The position numbers were made by a program, and so were the translations under genes. A model generated the notes under the pieces. That model had not been told where the DNA came from. It did no database searches and saw only the letters and a list, made by a program, of their open reading frames with translations. Shown piece by piece: positions 34,228 to 43,295 of a stretch of 64,000 bases of DNA (position 1 is its first letter; every line of letters starts with the position of its first letter). The DNA is from Frigidibacter sp. SD6-1 (GTDB taxonomy: Bacteria > Pseudomonadota > Alphaproteobacteria > Rhodobacterales > Rhodobacteraceae). The stretch spans positions 1 to 64,000 of the forward strand of contig NZ_JARJNR010000012.1 in the NCBI RefSeq assembly GCF_030143255.1. Direction: 5' to 3'.

Positions 34228-36315
34228 ATGAGAACCGACTATCGCCTCGGCATCGACGCGGGTGGCACCTTCACCGATTTCGTGCTGGCCGACAAAAGCG
34301 GGCAGGTCAGGCTCTACAAGGCGCTGTCCACCCCGCAGGACCCGACACAGGCCATCCGGAACGGCCTTGCGCTGATCACCGAAGACCTCGGCGTTCCGGC
34401 GGAAAAGATCATCTCGAACTGCGATCTCTGCATCAACGGCACGACCGTGGGGCTGAACGCGCTAATCCAGCACAAGGGCGCCAAGACCGGGCTGATCTGC
34501 ACGGCCGGGCACGAGGATAGCTTGGAAATCCGCCTTGGCCACAAGGAAGACGGCTACCGCTACGACCCGGAATATCCCCCCGCGACCATGCTCGTGCCCC
34601 GCTACCTGCGGCGCGGCATCCGCGAGCGGGTGCTGTCGGACGGATCGGTGCGCGAGGCGTTGAACGAGGCCGACGTGCGCGCGGCCTGCGAAGTGTTCAA
34701 GGCCGAGGGGGTCGAGACGGTGGCGATCAGCTTCGTCTGGTCGGTCCTTCACCCCGACCATGAACGCCGCGCGGGCGAGATCCTGCGCGAGATGCTGCCG
34801 GACGTCATCCTGACGCTGGGGTCAGAGCTTTACCCCCAGGTCCGCGAATACACCCGCACCTCGACGGCGGTGGTGAACGCCTATCTCGCCCCGATCATGA
34901 AACGCTACGTGACCGCGGTGGACGCCTATTTCCAGTCGCTCGGCGCGAAGCAGCCGGTGCGCTACTACCAGTCGAACGGTGGCCTTGCGATCGGGCAGGC
35001 GATGACGGACCGGTCGGTCTATGCGATCAACTCCGGCCCGGCTTCCGCGCCCGCCGCCGGGCAATATGTCTGCGAGCCCTTCGGCAAGACCGACGTCATC
35101 ACCGTCGACATGGGCGGCACATCGTTCGACATCACGCTGACCAAGGGCGGCGTGACCAACGTCAACAAGAACATCGACTTCCTGCGCTACAGGATCGGCG
35201 TGCCGATGATCCAGGTCGAGACTTTGGGCGCAGGCGGCGGCTCCATCGGCTGGATCGACGAGATGGGGCTGATGCAGATGGGGCCGCAATCGGCGGGGTC
35301 GGACCCGGGGCCTGCCTGCTACGGACAGGGCGGGGCGGAGCCCACGGTGTCGGACGCGAACCTTGTCCTTGGCTATCTGAACCCCGACGGTCTGGTCGGC
35401 GGGCGGCTGCCCTTGGACGCGAAGCTCGCGCGGGCTGCGGTGAAGACGAAGCTCGCCGATCCTCTTGGGCTTTCGGTCGAACGCGCCGCCTACGGCATGT
35501 TCACCATCGTCAACGCCAACATGGTCAACGGCATCCGCCGCGTGACCGTGGAACGCGGCTACGACCCGCGCGATTTCGTGCTGGTCGGCGCGGGCGGCGC
35601 GACAGCCGCCCATATCTGCGCGCTGGCCGCCGACATGGGGATCGACACGATCGTCCTGCCGAAACTCGCCTCGGGCCTCTGCGCCTTCGGCCAGATCATC
35701 TCGGACGTGAAATACAACTACATGGCCACTGCGCCGCTTCGGCTCGACAACGACGCGGCCTATGCCAGGATCGACAGCCTTTTCAACGAGATCGAGGCAC
35801 AGGGCATCGCCCATCTGAAGGCCGACGGCTTCGCCCGCAAGGACATCGACATCCGCCGCAGTCTCGACATGCGCTATGTGGGTCAGGTCCATGAATGCAC
35901 GGTCGAGATCGGCACCTTCAAGGTCGACGCGAAGTCCATCGCGAAGATCAAGGAGGCGTTCCACAAGCGGCATGAAGAGCTTTACACCTATTCCGAACGT
36001 CACTCGACGGTCGAGGTGGTGAACATCGAAAGCACCGTCTATGGCCGGGTGGACAAGCCGAAGCGCATGGCGCTTGGCAAGGGCACCCCTGTCGCCAAGG
36101 CCCTGAAGGGGCACCGCGACGCGGTCTTCTCGGCCGATGGCAAGCGGGTGAAGACCCCGGTCTATGACGGCGGTTTGCTCGGCACGGGGGCGAAGATCGC
36201 AGGCCCCGCGATTATCGAGGAAGTGACCACGACCATCGTGATCGAGCCCGGCTGGACGGCCGCGCTGGACGACAGCGGGTCCTACCTCATCACCAGGGAA
36301 AGAAAGGGGGGCTGA
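34228..36315 (+). CDS. Hydantoinase A/oxoprolinase family protein (ATP-binding subunit)
   Basis: A 695-residue HyuA-type subunit with an ASKHA-type ATPase fold. LGIDAGGTFTDFVLADKSG (about 6-24) and ITVDMGGTSFDITL (about 289-302) are the phosphate loops, and TVGLNALIQHKGAKTG contains the family TTV/GLNA-like motif. FVLVGAGGATAAH is also typical. It phosphorylates the cyclic amide to allow ring opening by the partner HyuB. The gene starts 13 bases after hyuB and its stop overlaps the ABC ATPase start (TGATG). Confidence 0.92.
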   Translation: MRTDYRLGIDAGGTFTDFVLADKSGQVRLYKALSTPQDPTQAIRNGLALITEDLGVPAEKIISNCDLCINGTTVGLNALIQHKGAKTGLICTAGHEDSLEIRLGHKEDGYRYDPEYPPATMLVPRYLRRGIRERVLSDGSVREALNEADVRAACEVFKAEGVETVAISFVWSVLHPDHERRAGEILREMLPDVILTLGSELYPQVREYTRTSTAVVNAYLAPIMKRYVTAVDAYFQSLGAKQPVRYYQSNGGLAIGQAMTDRSVYAINSGPASAPAAGQYVCEPFGKTDVITVDMGGTSFDITLTKGGVTNVNKNIDFLRYRIGVPMIQVETLGAGGGSIGWIDEMGLMQMGPQSAGSDPGPACYGQGGAEPTVSDANLVLGYLNPDGLVGGRLPLDAKLARAAVKTKLADPLGLSVERAAYGMFTIVNANMVNGIRRVTVERGYDPRDFVLVGAGGATAAHICALAADMGIDTIVLPKLASGLCAFGQIISDVKYNYMATAPLRLDNDAAYARIDSLFNEIEAQGIAHLKADGFARKDIDIRRSLDMRYVGQVHECTVEIGTFKVDAKSIAKIKEAFHKRHEELYTYSERHSTVEVVNIESTVYGRVDKPKRMALGKGTPVAKALKGHRDAVFSADGKRVKTPVYDGGLLGTGAKIAGPAIIEEVTTTIVIEPGWTAALDDSGSYLITRERKGG

Positions 36316-37061
36316 TGCGGCGGCTTGGCGCAGACGGGGTGACGGTGGCGTTCGACGGTCTCACGGCCCTCAGCGAGGTGAATCTGGCGGTCGCTCCCGG
36401 CCGGATCACCGGGCTGATCGGTCCGAACGGCGCGGGCAAGACCACCCTTGTCAATGTGCTGACCGGGTTTCAGGCCCCGACCGGCGGGGCGGTGACGCTG
36501 GACGGCACCGCCCTGACCGGACTGAAGCCGCATGAGATACGTCGGAAGGGCATTGCCCGCACCTTCCAGGGCGGGCGGCTCTTCCGCGATCTTCCCGTGA
36601 TCGACAACCTCGAGGTCACCGGCGTCGGTCTTGGCCAGAGCCGCCGCGCGGCGATTGCCGAGGCCGAGGCGATGCTCGACTGGGTCGGCATCGCCGCCCT
36701 CGCCGACCGGATCGCGGGCACCCTGCCCTATACCGACGAACGGCGCGTGGCCATCGGTCGCGCGCTGATGGGGCGTCCGGGCTACATCCTGCTGGACGAA
36801 CCCGCCGCGGGCATGAGCGCCGCCGAGGCCGCCGACCTTGCCGCGCTCGTCCGCCGGATCGCGCTCGAGATGGGCTGCGGCGTCCTTCTGATCGAGCACA
36901 ATGTCGGGCTGGTGCTCGAGCTGTGCGACCATATCGTCGTCCTCGATTCCGGCGCGGTGATCGAGACCGGCGATCCGGCCGCGATCCGCGCCTCGGAAAA
37001 GGTCCGCCACGCCTATATGGGCACCGCCGCCGAGGCACAGATGCCGGAGGGGGTGGCATGA
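36315..37061 (+). CDS. ABC transporter ATP-binding protein, LivG type
   Basis: A 248-residue ATPase. Walker A is GPNGAGKTTLVN, Walker B is YILLDEPAAGM, and the H-loop is IEHNVGL. The signature region is shortened: DERRVAIGRALM follows PYTDE rather than LSGGQ, a weak point compared with LivF. The family is branched-chain-amino-acid/amide (HAAT) importers. One-base overlap with hyuA and a 4-base overlap with the next ATPase. Confidence 0.9.
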   Translation: MRRLGADGVTVAFDGLTALSEVNLAVAPGRITGLIGPNGAGKTTLVNVLTGFQAPTGGAVTLDGTALTGLKPHEIRRKGIARTFQGGRLFRDLPVIDNLEVTGVGLGQSRRAAIAEAEAMLDWVGIAALADRIAGTLPYTDERRVAIGRALMGRPGYILLDEPAAGMSAAEAADLAALVRRIALEMGCGVLLIEHNVGLVLELCDHIVVLDSGAVIETGDPAAIRASEKVRHAYMGTAAEAQMPEGVA

Positions 37062-37792
37062 GCCTTCTGAAACTCGCCGACGTGACCATCCGCTACGGCC
37101 GTCTGACCGCCGTCAGGTCTGTGTCCCTGTCGCTGGCGGAAGGAGAAATCCTGTTCATCACCGGGCCGAACGGGGCGGGCAAGTCCTCGCTCCTGCGCGC
37201 CATCGCCGGGGTGACGCCGCCTGCGGGCGGGCGGATCGATTTCGCCGATCATGATGTCACTGGCCGCGCGCCCGAGGATATTGCGCGCCTTGGCCTGTCG
37301 ATGGTGCCCGAGGGCCGCGATGTCTTCGGCTCGCTCACCATCGAGGAAAACCTTCTCGTCGGCACCGGCATGCATGCGGGTGAACGCGGCTGGCGGGCGC
37401 GTGCCGCCAGCGCGCTTGAAGAAGTCTACGCGACTTTCCCGATCCTGAAGGACCGCCGGAACGCGCAGGCCGGGCTTCTCTCCGGCGGGCAGCAGCAGAT
37501 GCTGGTGATCGGCCGGGCGCTCATGACCAATCCGCGCCTGATCGCCATCGACGAGCCCTCGCTGGGCCTCGCACCCAATATCACCGACCAGGTCTATGAA
37601 CGGCTCATCGCGCTCCGCCGCCAGCGGGCGCTGACGCTCCTGATCGTCGAGCAAAGCTCCACCCGCGCCATGATGGTCGGCGGCCGGATGATCCTGATGC
37701 GCGGCGGGCAGGTGATGATGGACGGCGACGCAAGCGCCATGGGGCAGTCCGAGGCGATGCAGGACGCCTATTTCGGTTACGGGGAGCATTGA
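37058..37792 (+). CDS. ABC transporter ATP-binding protein, LivF type
   Basis: A 244-residue ATPase. Walker A is GPNGAGKSSLLRA, signature LLSGGQQQMLVIGRALM, Walker B LIAIDEPSLGL and switch His replaced by IVEQSSTRA, where Gln occupies the H-loop as is usual in LivF (VEQ). It starts in an ATGA overlap with LivG and its stop overlaps the permease start by one base. Confidence 0.92.
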   Translation: MSLLKLADVTIRYGRLTAVRSVSLSLAEGEILFITGPNGAGKSSLLRAIAGVTPPAGGRIDFADHDVTGRAPEDIARLGLSMVPEGRDVFGSLTIEENLLVGTGMHAGERGWRARAASALEEVYATFPILKDRRNAQAGLLSGGQQQMLVIGRALMTNPRLIAIDEPSLGLAPNITDQVYERLIALRRQRALTLLIVEQSSTRAMMVGGRMILMRGGQVMMDGDASAMGQSEAMQDAYFGYGEH

Positions 37793-38706
37793 TGTCCGCG
37801 ATCCTTCAGATCCTGTTCGACGCGCTCAGCCTCGGCTCGCTCTACGCGCTTGGCGCGCTGGGTATCGCGCTGATCTTCGGGGTGATGCGGCTGGTGAACT
37901 TCGCCCATGGCGACGTGATCGCCTTTTCGATATTCGCGCTCCTCTGGCCCTCGACCGACGCGGTTGCGGTGATCTTCGCCGGAAATCTGCCGTGGTTCCT
38001 GCTGGTGCCCTTCGTGCTGGTCATGGGGGCGGGGCTGTCGGTTCTGGCGGAAATCACCGTCTTCCGGCGGTTCAGGAAAGCGAGCCCCGCGACGATGATG
38101 ATCGCCTCCTTCGCATTGGGCTTCGTCATCCGCTACTTCCTGCTGATGCTCTTCTCCTCGCGGCCGAAGTCGATCTCGCTTCTGCCCGCGCTCAGCCAGC
38201 CGGTGGAAATCCTTGGCGCGCGCATCCCGCTGTTGCAGGTCATCACTATTGCGGTGACGGTCGCGATCCTCTTCGGGCTGACCTCGTTTCTCAAGCGCAC
38301 GCGCTTCGGGCTGGAAATGCGGGCGGCGGCGGAGAATTTCACCATGGCGCGGGTGCTGGGGGTGCGGGCGAACCGGGTGATCATGGGGGCCTTCGCGCTT
38401 TCGGGCGCGCTCGCCGCCGCCATCGGTCTGATCCTTGGCAGCCAGACCGGCACGGCGGATATCCAGATGGGGGCGAATGTGATGCTGATGGCCTTCATCG
38501 CCACCGTGATCGGCGGGCTCGGCAGCCTGCCCGGCGCGGTGATCGCGGGGTTCCTTCTCGGCGCCGCCTCGGTCGTGATGCAGGTCACGCTGCCCATCGA
38601 CGCGCGGCCCTTCCGCGATGCCTTCGTCTATGGCGCGGTGATCCTTGTCCTGATCTTCCGCCCGCAGGGGCTTCTGGCCGCACGCGGCACGAAAGAGAGG
38701 GTCTGA
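37792..38706 (+). CDS. ABC transporter permease, LivH type
   Basis: A 304-residue permease with about eight helices. Its N terminus ALSLGSLYALGALGIALIFGVMRLVNFAHGD (landmark only; about 10-40) is the canonical LivH start. AVIGGLGSLPGAVIAGFLLG carries the coupling-helix EAA-like region. ATG 37792 overlaps the previous stop; TTG 37789 is rejected. Partner of the LivM-type permease 1 base downstream. Confidence 0.93.
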   Translation: MSAILQILFDALSLGSLYALGALGIALIFGVMRLVNFAHGDVIAFSIFALLWPSTDAVAVIFAGNLPWFLLVPFVLVMGAGLSVLAEITVFRRFRKASPATMMIASFALGFVIRYFLLMLFSSRPKSISLLPALSQPVEILGARIPLLQVITIAVTVAILFGLTSFLKRTRFGLEMRAAAENFTMARVLGVRANRVIMGAFALSGALAAAIGLILGSQTGTADIQMGANVMLMAFIATVIGGLGSLPGAVIAGFLLGAASVVMQVTLPIDARPFRDAFVYGAVILVLIFRPQGLLAARGTKERV

Positions 38707-38707
38707 G

Positions 38708-39790
38708 ATGTCCGCCCGCACCTCCGTCGCCCGCCGTACCCTGGCCACGCCACTGATCCTGTCGGCGCTCTTGATCGTCTTCGCGCTTCTGGCCTGGTTC
38801 GTCGGCTCGAAGCCCTTCAACCAGACGATCATCGACATCTTCCTGCGCGTGATCCTCGTCGTCGGACTTTACATCTTCGTCGGCAATTCCGGCGTGATCT
38901 CGTTCGGGCACGCGGGCTTTACCTGCCTCGGCGCCTATGCCGCCGCCTGGCTGACCATGCCGCCGATGATGAAACAGACGCTTCTGCCGGGCTTGCCGGA
39001 GTGGCTGACGGCACTGCAACTGCCCTACTGGGCGGGGGCGGGGCTGGCCGCCCTGTGGGCCGCAGTCTGGGCGGCGCTCTTCGGCAAGATCCTGATGCGG
39101 CTGTCGGGCATCGCCGCTTCGATCGCGACCTTCGCGATGCTCGCCATGATCAACACGATCTATTCGAACTGGGAGGATGTGACAGGTGCCACATCCTCGG
39201 TCGTCGGCATTCCCATCGTGCGCACCGTCTGGCCCTACCTGATCGCCGCGATCCTTGCGGTCTTCATCGCCTGGGCCCATGCGATCAGCCGCGCGGGGCT
39301 GGCGTTGCGGGCGGCACGCGACGAACCCACCGCCGCCTCGGCCTCTGGCATCGACCTGCCGCGCGAACGGCTGATCGCCTTCGTCGTCTCGGGCGCGGTC
39401 ATGGGCATGGGCGGCGCGCTTTTCGCCCATTCGATCGGCGTCGTGACGCCCGACACATTCTACCTCGGCCTGACCTTCATCACCCTTTCCATGCTGGTCG
39501 TCGGCGGCATGGGCAGCCTGTCGGGCGCGGTCATCGGCGTGCTTTTCCTGTCGGTCCTGATCCAGGCGCTGCGCTGGCTGGAGGCAGGCGTCACCATCGG
39601 CGCCTCGAAATTCGCCCTGCCGAACGGCGTGCAGGAAATCGCGCTCGGGGTCGTGATGATCCTGATCCTCGCCCGCCGCCCCTCGGGCCTGATGGGCAAC
39701 AAGGAACTCGGCTGGCGGCGCGCCGGCTCAGTGGCTCCGGACGTATCCGGACAAAAACAACCTGACCTCAGCAAGGGAGTATCCAAATGA
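38708..39790 (+). CDS. ABC transporter permease, LivM type
   Basis: A 360-residue permease. IFVGNSGVISFGHAGFTCLGAY (near 57-78) and MLVVGGMGSLSGAVIGVLF (near 258-276) are LivM landmarks; about nine helices. The extended Pro/Gln-rich tail is unremarkable. Its stop overlaps the binding-protein start by 4 bases. Confidence 0.93.
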   Translation: MSARTSVARRTLATPLILSALLIVFALLAWFVGSKPFNQTIIDIFLRVILVVGLYIFVGNSGVISFGHAGFTCLGAYAAAWLTMPPMMKQTLLPGLPEWLTALQLPYWAGAGLAALWAAVWAALFGKILMRLSGIAASIATFAMLAMINTIYSNWEDVTGATSSVVGIPIVRTVWPYLIAAILAVFIAWAHAISRAGLALRAARDEPTAASASGIDLPRERLIAFVVSGAVMGMGGALFAHSIGVVTPDTFYLGLTFITLSMLVVGGMGSLSGAVIGVLFLSVLIQALRWLEAGVTIGASKFALPNGVQEIALGVVMILILARRPSGLMGNKELGWRRAGSVAPDVSGQKQPDLSKGVSK

Positions 39791-40974
39791 AAAGACGGAC
39801 ATATCTGACCGCGACGCTTCTGGGCGCCGCGCTGGCCAGCACCCCGGCGCGGGCGGACGACGACAGGATCGTCGTCGGCTTCGCCACGGCGGAATCGGGC
39901 TTCATGCAGGCCTATGACAAGCCCGCGCAGGATGCCGCGATGATCCGCATCAAGGAGATCAACGATGCGGGCGGCCTTCTGGGCAAGCAGATCGAGGTGG
40001 TGAACGCCGACACCAAAACCGACCGCGCCGAAGGCGCGAAGGCCGGCCTGTCGGTGATCGACCAGGGCGCCGACCTTGTCGTCGTGTCCTGCGACTACGA
40101 TTTCGGCGCGCCCGCAGCGCTGACGGCCGAAAGCGCGGGCCTCGTCTCGTTCTTCCTCTGCGCGGAATCGATCAAGGCCGGTATCCAGGGCGTCGGCCCG
40201 CACAGCTTCTCGGCCTCGGTCCTGGCCGCGGTGCAGGGTGCCACCATGGCGCAATGGTCCTACGAGAAGAAGGGCGCGCGCAGCTACTACCGCCTTCTCG
40301 ACACCTGGACCGAATATAACAAGGGCATCTGCGACGGGTTCGACTGGGCGCTGCCGCAACTGGCCGATGCCACGCTCGTGGGCGAAGACACGTTCAAGAA
40401 CGAGGATGCCTCGATCGCCGCGCAGATCACCCGCATCAAGTCGCTGCCCGAAGAGCCGGACGCGATCATGCTCTGCACGATGATGCCGGGTGCGGTGTCG
40501 GCCATCAAGCAGATCCGGGCGGCGGGCATCAATTCGATGATCCTGAACGGTTCGGGCGTCGATGGCAGCTACTGGCTGTCGGCGGTGCCGGACCTGTCGA
40601 ACTTCTTCGTGCCGGTCCAGGGTTCGATCTACGGCGACGATCCGAACGCGGATGTGACGGCTTTCAATGCCGCCTACAAGGAAGCGACCGGTGGCGATCC
40701 CTCTACCCAATATGTCTATCCGGGTTACGTGCTGATCGACGTCTGGGCCAAGGCGGTCGAGCGCGCCGGCACTACGGACGCCGATGCGGTGGTGGCCGAG
40801 CTTGAGAAGATGAACGAAGAGCCGACGCTCTTCGGTCCGCGCACCTTCTCGAGCGAGATCCATCACCAGAACAAGGCGCGCTATCTGATCGTCGAGACGA
40901 CCAATGGCAAACCTGGCGTCGTTGACGAATGGACCATCCCGGAGGCGATTCCGGTTGCCGACCTGATGAAGTGA
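39787..40974 (+). CDS. Periplasmic substrate-binding protein, LivK/AmiC type
   Basis: A 395-residue type I periplasmic binding protein. The signal peptide ends ASTPARA/DDD near residue 23. IVVGFATAESGFMQAYDKPAQD and GGLLGKQIEVVNADTKTD are the ligand-site strands. Together with LivGFHM it completes an amide/amino-acid importer. Cotranscription with hyuBA predicts that the ligand is a cyclic amide or an N-carbamoyl or related amino acid (inference). Confidence 0.92.
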   Translation: MKRRTYLTATLLGAALASTPARADDDRIVVGFATAESGFMQAYDKPAQDAAMIRIKEINDAGGLLGKQIEVVNADTKTDRAEGAKAGLSVIDQGADLVVVSCDYDFGAPAALTAESAGLVSFFLCAESIKAGIQGVGPHSFSASVLAAVQGATMAQWSYEKKGARSYYRLLDTWTEYNKGICDGFDWALPQLADATLVGEDTFKNEDASIAAQITRIKSLPEEPDAIMLCTMMPGAVSAIKQIRAAGINSMILNGSGVDGSYWLSAVPDLSNFFVPVQGSIYGDDPNADVTAFNAAYKEATGGDPSTQYVYPGYVLIDVWAKAVERAGTTDADAVVAELEKMNEEPTLFGPRTFSSEIHHQNKARYLIVETTNGKPGVVDEWTIPEAIPVADLMK

Positions 40975-40989
40975 TCGTGCAGACCTTCG

Positions 40990-41014
40990 CTGGTCCCGGG
41001 TCAGCCGGGGCCAG
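40990..41014 (+). terminator. Hairpin after the Liv-type operon
   Basis: CTGG-T-CCCGG / CCGGG-G-CCAG stem with a GTCAG loop, 16 bases after the stop. There is no U-tract, so only a weak terminator call. Confidence 0.4.
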
Positions 41015-41162
41015 CATCTCCTGCGGGCGCGAAGCTCTCGCTCAAGAGCGCTCGCTCCGTCTCGACACCCGCCAGCGCCCGCCACCCGATGCGCATACAT
41101 GCCGCCCGAGGGCATTGCCGGTCTGTGTCGCAAACTTCCCGGATACGTGATCCCAAGGTTTA

Positions 41163-42093
41163 GGCCTTGTTGACAAAAGGGATTCGCAGGGCGGGCTGAA
41201 CGTGATTCAAGCCGGTATCTGCAATGGAGACGATCTTGGCAAGAGACCTGATATCGGACGAGTAGTGGGCGTCTCATGAACGCTTCATCCTGGCCGCCAG
41301 CGCCCCGAACGGACGCAAACCCCTGAACCATCGCCTTTTCTGGACGGGATTTTCTGGATTGCACGCGCCGGATCGCCGTGGCGCGATCTACCGGAAGAGT
41401 TCGGCAAGTGGTCGTCGGTCTATCGCGGGTTCCGACGCTGGACGCTGGCCGGGCTCTGGGAGCTGATCTTGGACGCGCTGAACGAAAGTCGGCTGGTTCC
41501 CGATGCCCTGCAGATGATCGACATCGAGCCGGTGAACGCCACTGGTGCGAGAGAACCGGCGAGGGTGGTTCGCGCACGTCATCAGGCAGCGGGCGCTAAA
41601 GGGGGACTCCAAGACAGGTTTTTGGCCGTTCGCGAGCGTCCGGTGGGAAAACGATCCACCGGATCGTTTTCTGGACCACCTTCCACGTCACGACCAAGAT
41701 CCACCTCCGCGTCAACGGCGTAGGCCTGCCCATGAGGTCGGAGATCACGCCCGGGCAGACATCGGACTACCTGGGCTTTGATCTGGTCATGGCCGACAAC
41801 CTGCCCGAGGCGACCATCCTGCTCGCCGACCGCGGCTATAACTCTGACATCGTTCGCAAAACCATGGAGGCGTGCAATGTGGTGCCGGTCATCCCGATGC
41901 GCAAGACACGCAAGCTGCGCGTGGCCTTCGATCGCACCCTCTACCGGCTGCGCACCCTCGTCGAGCGGTGTTTCAACAAGCTGAAGAACGCCCGCCGCGT
42001 CGCCACCCGCTGCGACAAGACCGCCGAGAGCTTCCTCGGCTTCATCGACATCACGTCGATCCGCCTATGGCTCCGCCATTTGTCAACATGACC
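41163..42093. mobile_element. IS5-family (IS427-like) insertion sequence, decayed
   Basis: Terminal inverted repeats GGCCTTGTTGACAAA at 41163-41177 and, reversed, GGTCATGTTGACAAA at 42093-42079 match at 13 of 15 positions. TA flanks both ends (41161-41162 and 42094-42095), the expected target duplication. The 931-bp length fits IS427-type elements. The transposase inside is broken. It lies between the Liv operon and the enolase-family gene. Confidence 0.85.
41224..42091 (+). pseudogene. IS5-family transposase pseudogene
   Basis: A start METILARDLISDE is followed by TAG at 41263, codon 14. Transposase sequence then continues in shifting frames: APNGRKP, RDLPEEFGKWSSVYRGFRRW, DALNESRLVPDALQMID, and RARHQAAGAKGG. 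It resumes intact from about 41696 to 42091 with RVNGVGLPMRSEITPGQTSDY, DRGYNSDIVRKTMEACNVV and the DDE glutamate region LVERCFNKLKNARRVATR. At least two frameshifts plus the nonsense codon make it inactive. Confidence 0.9.
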
Positions 42094-43295
42094 TAGTCCG
42101 ACCAATAGGCGTCAGGCGGCGGACCATAGTCCAGCAACGCGCAGGAATAGACAGCTGTCTCGTCGAATGGGTAGCGCTCTTCCATCTCGGGGGTCAGAGA
42201 CAGGCCAAGGCCGGCTGCCGAAGGGCGCAGGAGTTTGCCCCCCACAATCCGCGCCTGATCGCCCATCATCTCGCGCCCAAGCGGGAAGTCGAGCATTGGA
42301 AACTCGACCAGTTTGCCACCTGCCGCAAAGGCCGCATGGTAGGAGGCCATGATCGCCGCCGCGCCGCCCCAGGCGTGGACGACCACATCGGTGCCCTTCG
42401 CCCTTGCCGCCGCGAAGACATCCATCACCGCCGATATCCCGCCCATGACCGAGGCATCCGGCTGGACGAAGTCGTAGACCTCATTGTTCAGCCGTTCGAT
42501 CATCTCCTTCGGCGTGGTGATGATCTCACCGCCGCAGACCGGCACGTCGATGCGGGACCTGAGTTCCTTGAACCCTTCGGGCGCATCGGGGCCGATCGCC
42601 TCCTCGACGAAAACCATGCGGAAATCGGTCTTGGCATGGACGGCCTCGACGAAGCCCACCACATCATCCACCGCCTGCGGTGGGTCGGCGAGGTTCTGGC
42701 ACATGTCGACGCCGACCTCGATCCCGCGCCGCCCGGCTTCCTCCAGCACCCAGGCGGTGCGCAGGATATCATGCTTGACCGAGCGCATCTTGAAGATGGT
42801 GATGCCGAGGCTCTCCAGCAGGTCCAGTTCGCGCAGGAACTGTTCCTTGCGGTCGCAGCATCCGCCGGAGCCGTAGATGCGGATTGCATCGGCCTTCGGC
42901 CCGTCGCTGAGAAGATCATAGACCGGTTTGCCGAGCGATTTGCCCTTGGCATCCCAGAGCGCGATCTCGAAGGCGGCGATGACGTGGCGCGCGGCCCCCT
43001 GCAACGACCAGTAATCGCAGAGCGACCGCAGATCGCGCACCCGTGCGGCGATGTCGAACCCGTCCTTGCCCATGACCTGCGGCGCGCAAAGCTCGACGAT
43101 GGACTGGAAGACCTTGGGCGCGAAGACGGCGATGTAGCCCTCGCCGAGTCCTGTCACGCCGTTGTCGAGCGTCACCTCGACCATGCCGATGGTGCGCTTC
43201 GGACCGTTGGGGAAGCATTCCTTGATCTCGGGATCGTCGGCATCGGCGTAAGGCGAGGACAGGAGTATGCAGCGGATATTGGTGATTTGGTGCAT
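42093..43295 (-). CDS. Enolase-superfamily (mandelate racemase/muconate lactonising) enzyme
   Basis: A 400-residue enzyme with the N-terminal capping domain and a TIM barrel. Metal ligands are likely Asp in VGVDMCQNL, Glu in VFVEEAIGP and Glu in VCGGEIITTP. The second-strand motif is FKMRSVKHD instead of a clear K-x-K, and the end-of-barrel base is unclear, so specific chemistry (acid-sugar dehydratase or racemase) cannot be fixed. The start overlaps the upstream dehydrogenase stop. The stop codon TAG spans the IS boundary and its TA duplication. Confidence 0.85.
   Translation of the reverse strand: MHQITNIRCILLSSPYADADDPEIKECFPNGPKRTIGMVEVTLDNGVTGLGEGYIAVFAPKVFQSIVELCAPQVMGKDGFDIAARVRDLRSLCDYWSLQGAARHVIAAFEIALWDAKGKSLGKPVYDLLSDGPKADAIRIYGSGGCCDRKEQFLRELDLLESLGITIFKMRSVKHDILRTAWVLEEAGRRGIEVGVDMCQNLADPPQAVDDVVGFVEAVHAKTDFRMVFVEEAIGPDAPEGFKELRSRIDVPVCGGEIITTPKEMIERLNNEVYDFVQPDASVMGGISAVMDVFAAARAKGTDVVVHAWGGAAAIMASYHAAFAAGGKLVEFPMLDFPLGREMMGDQARIVGGKLLRPSAAGLGLSLTPEMEERYPFDETAVYSCALLDYGPPPDAYWSD

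Noticed and set aside
39460-41577. Long minus-strand frame (705 codons) opposite livM and the binding protein
   Set aside because: Antisense shadow running into the IS element.
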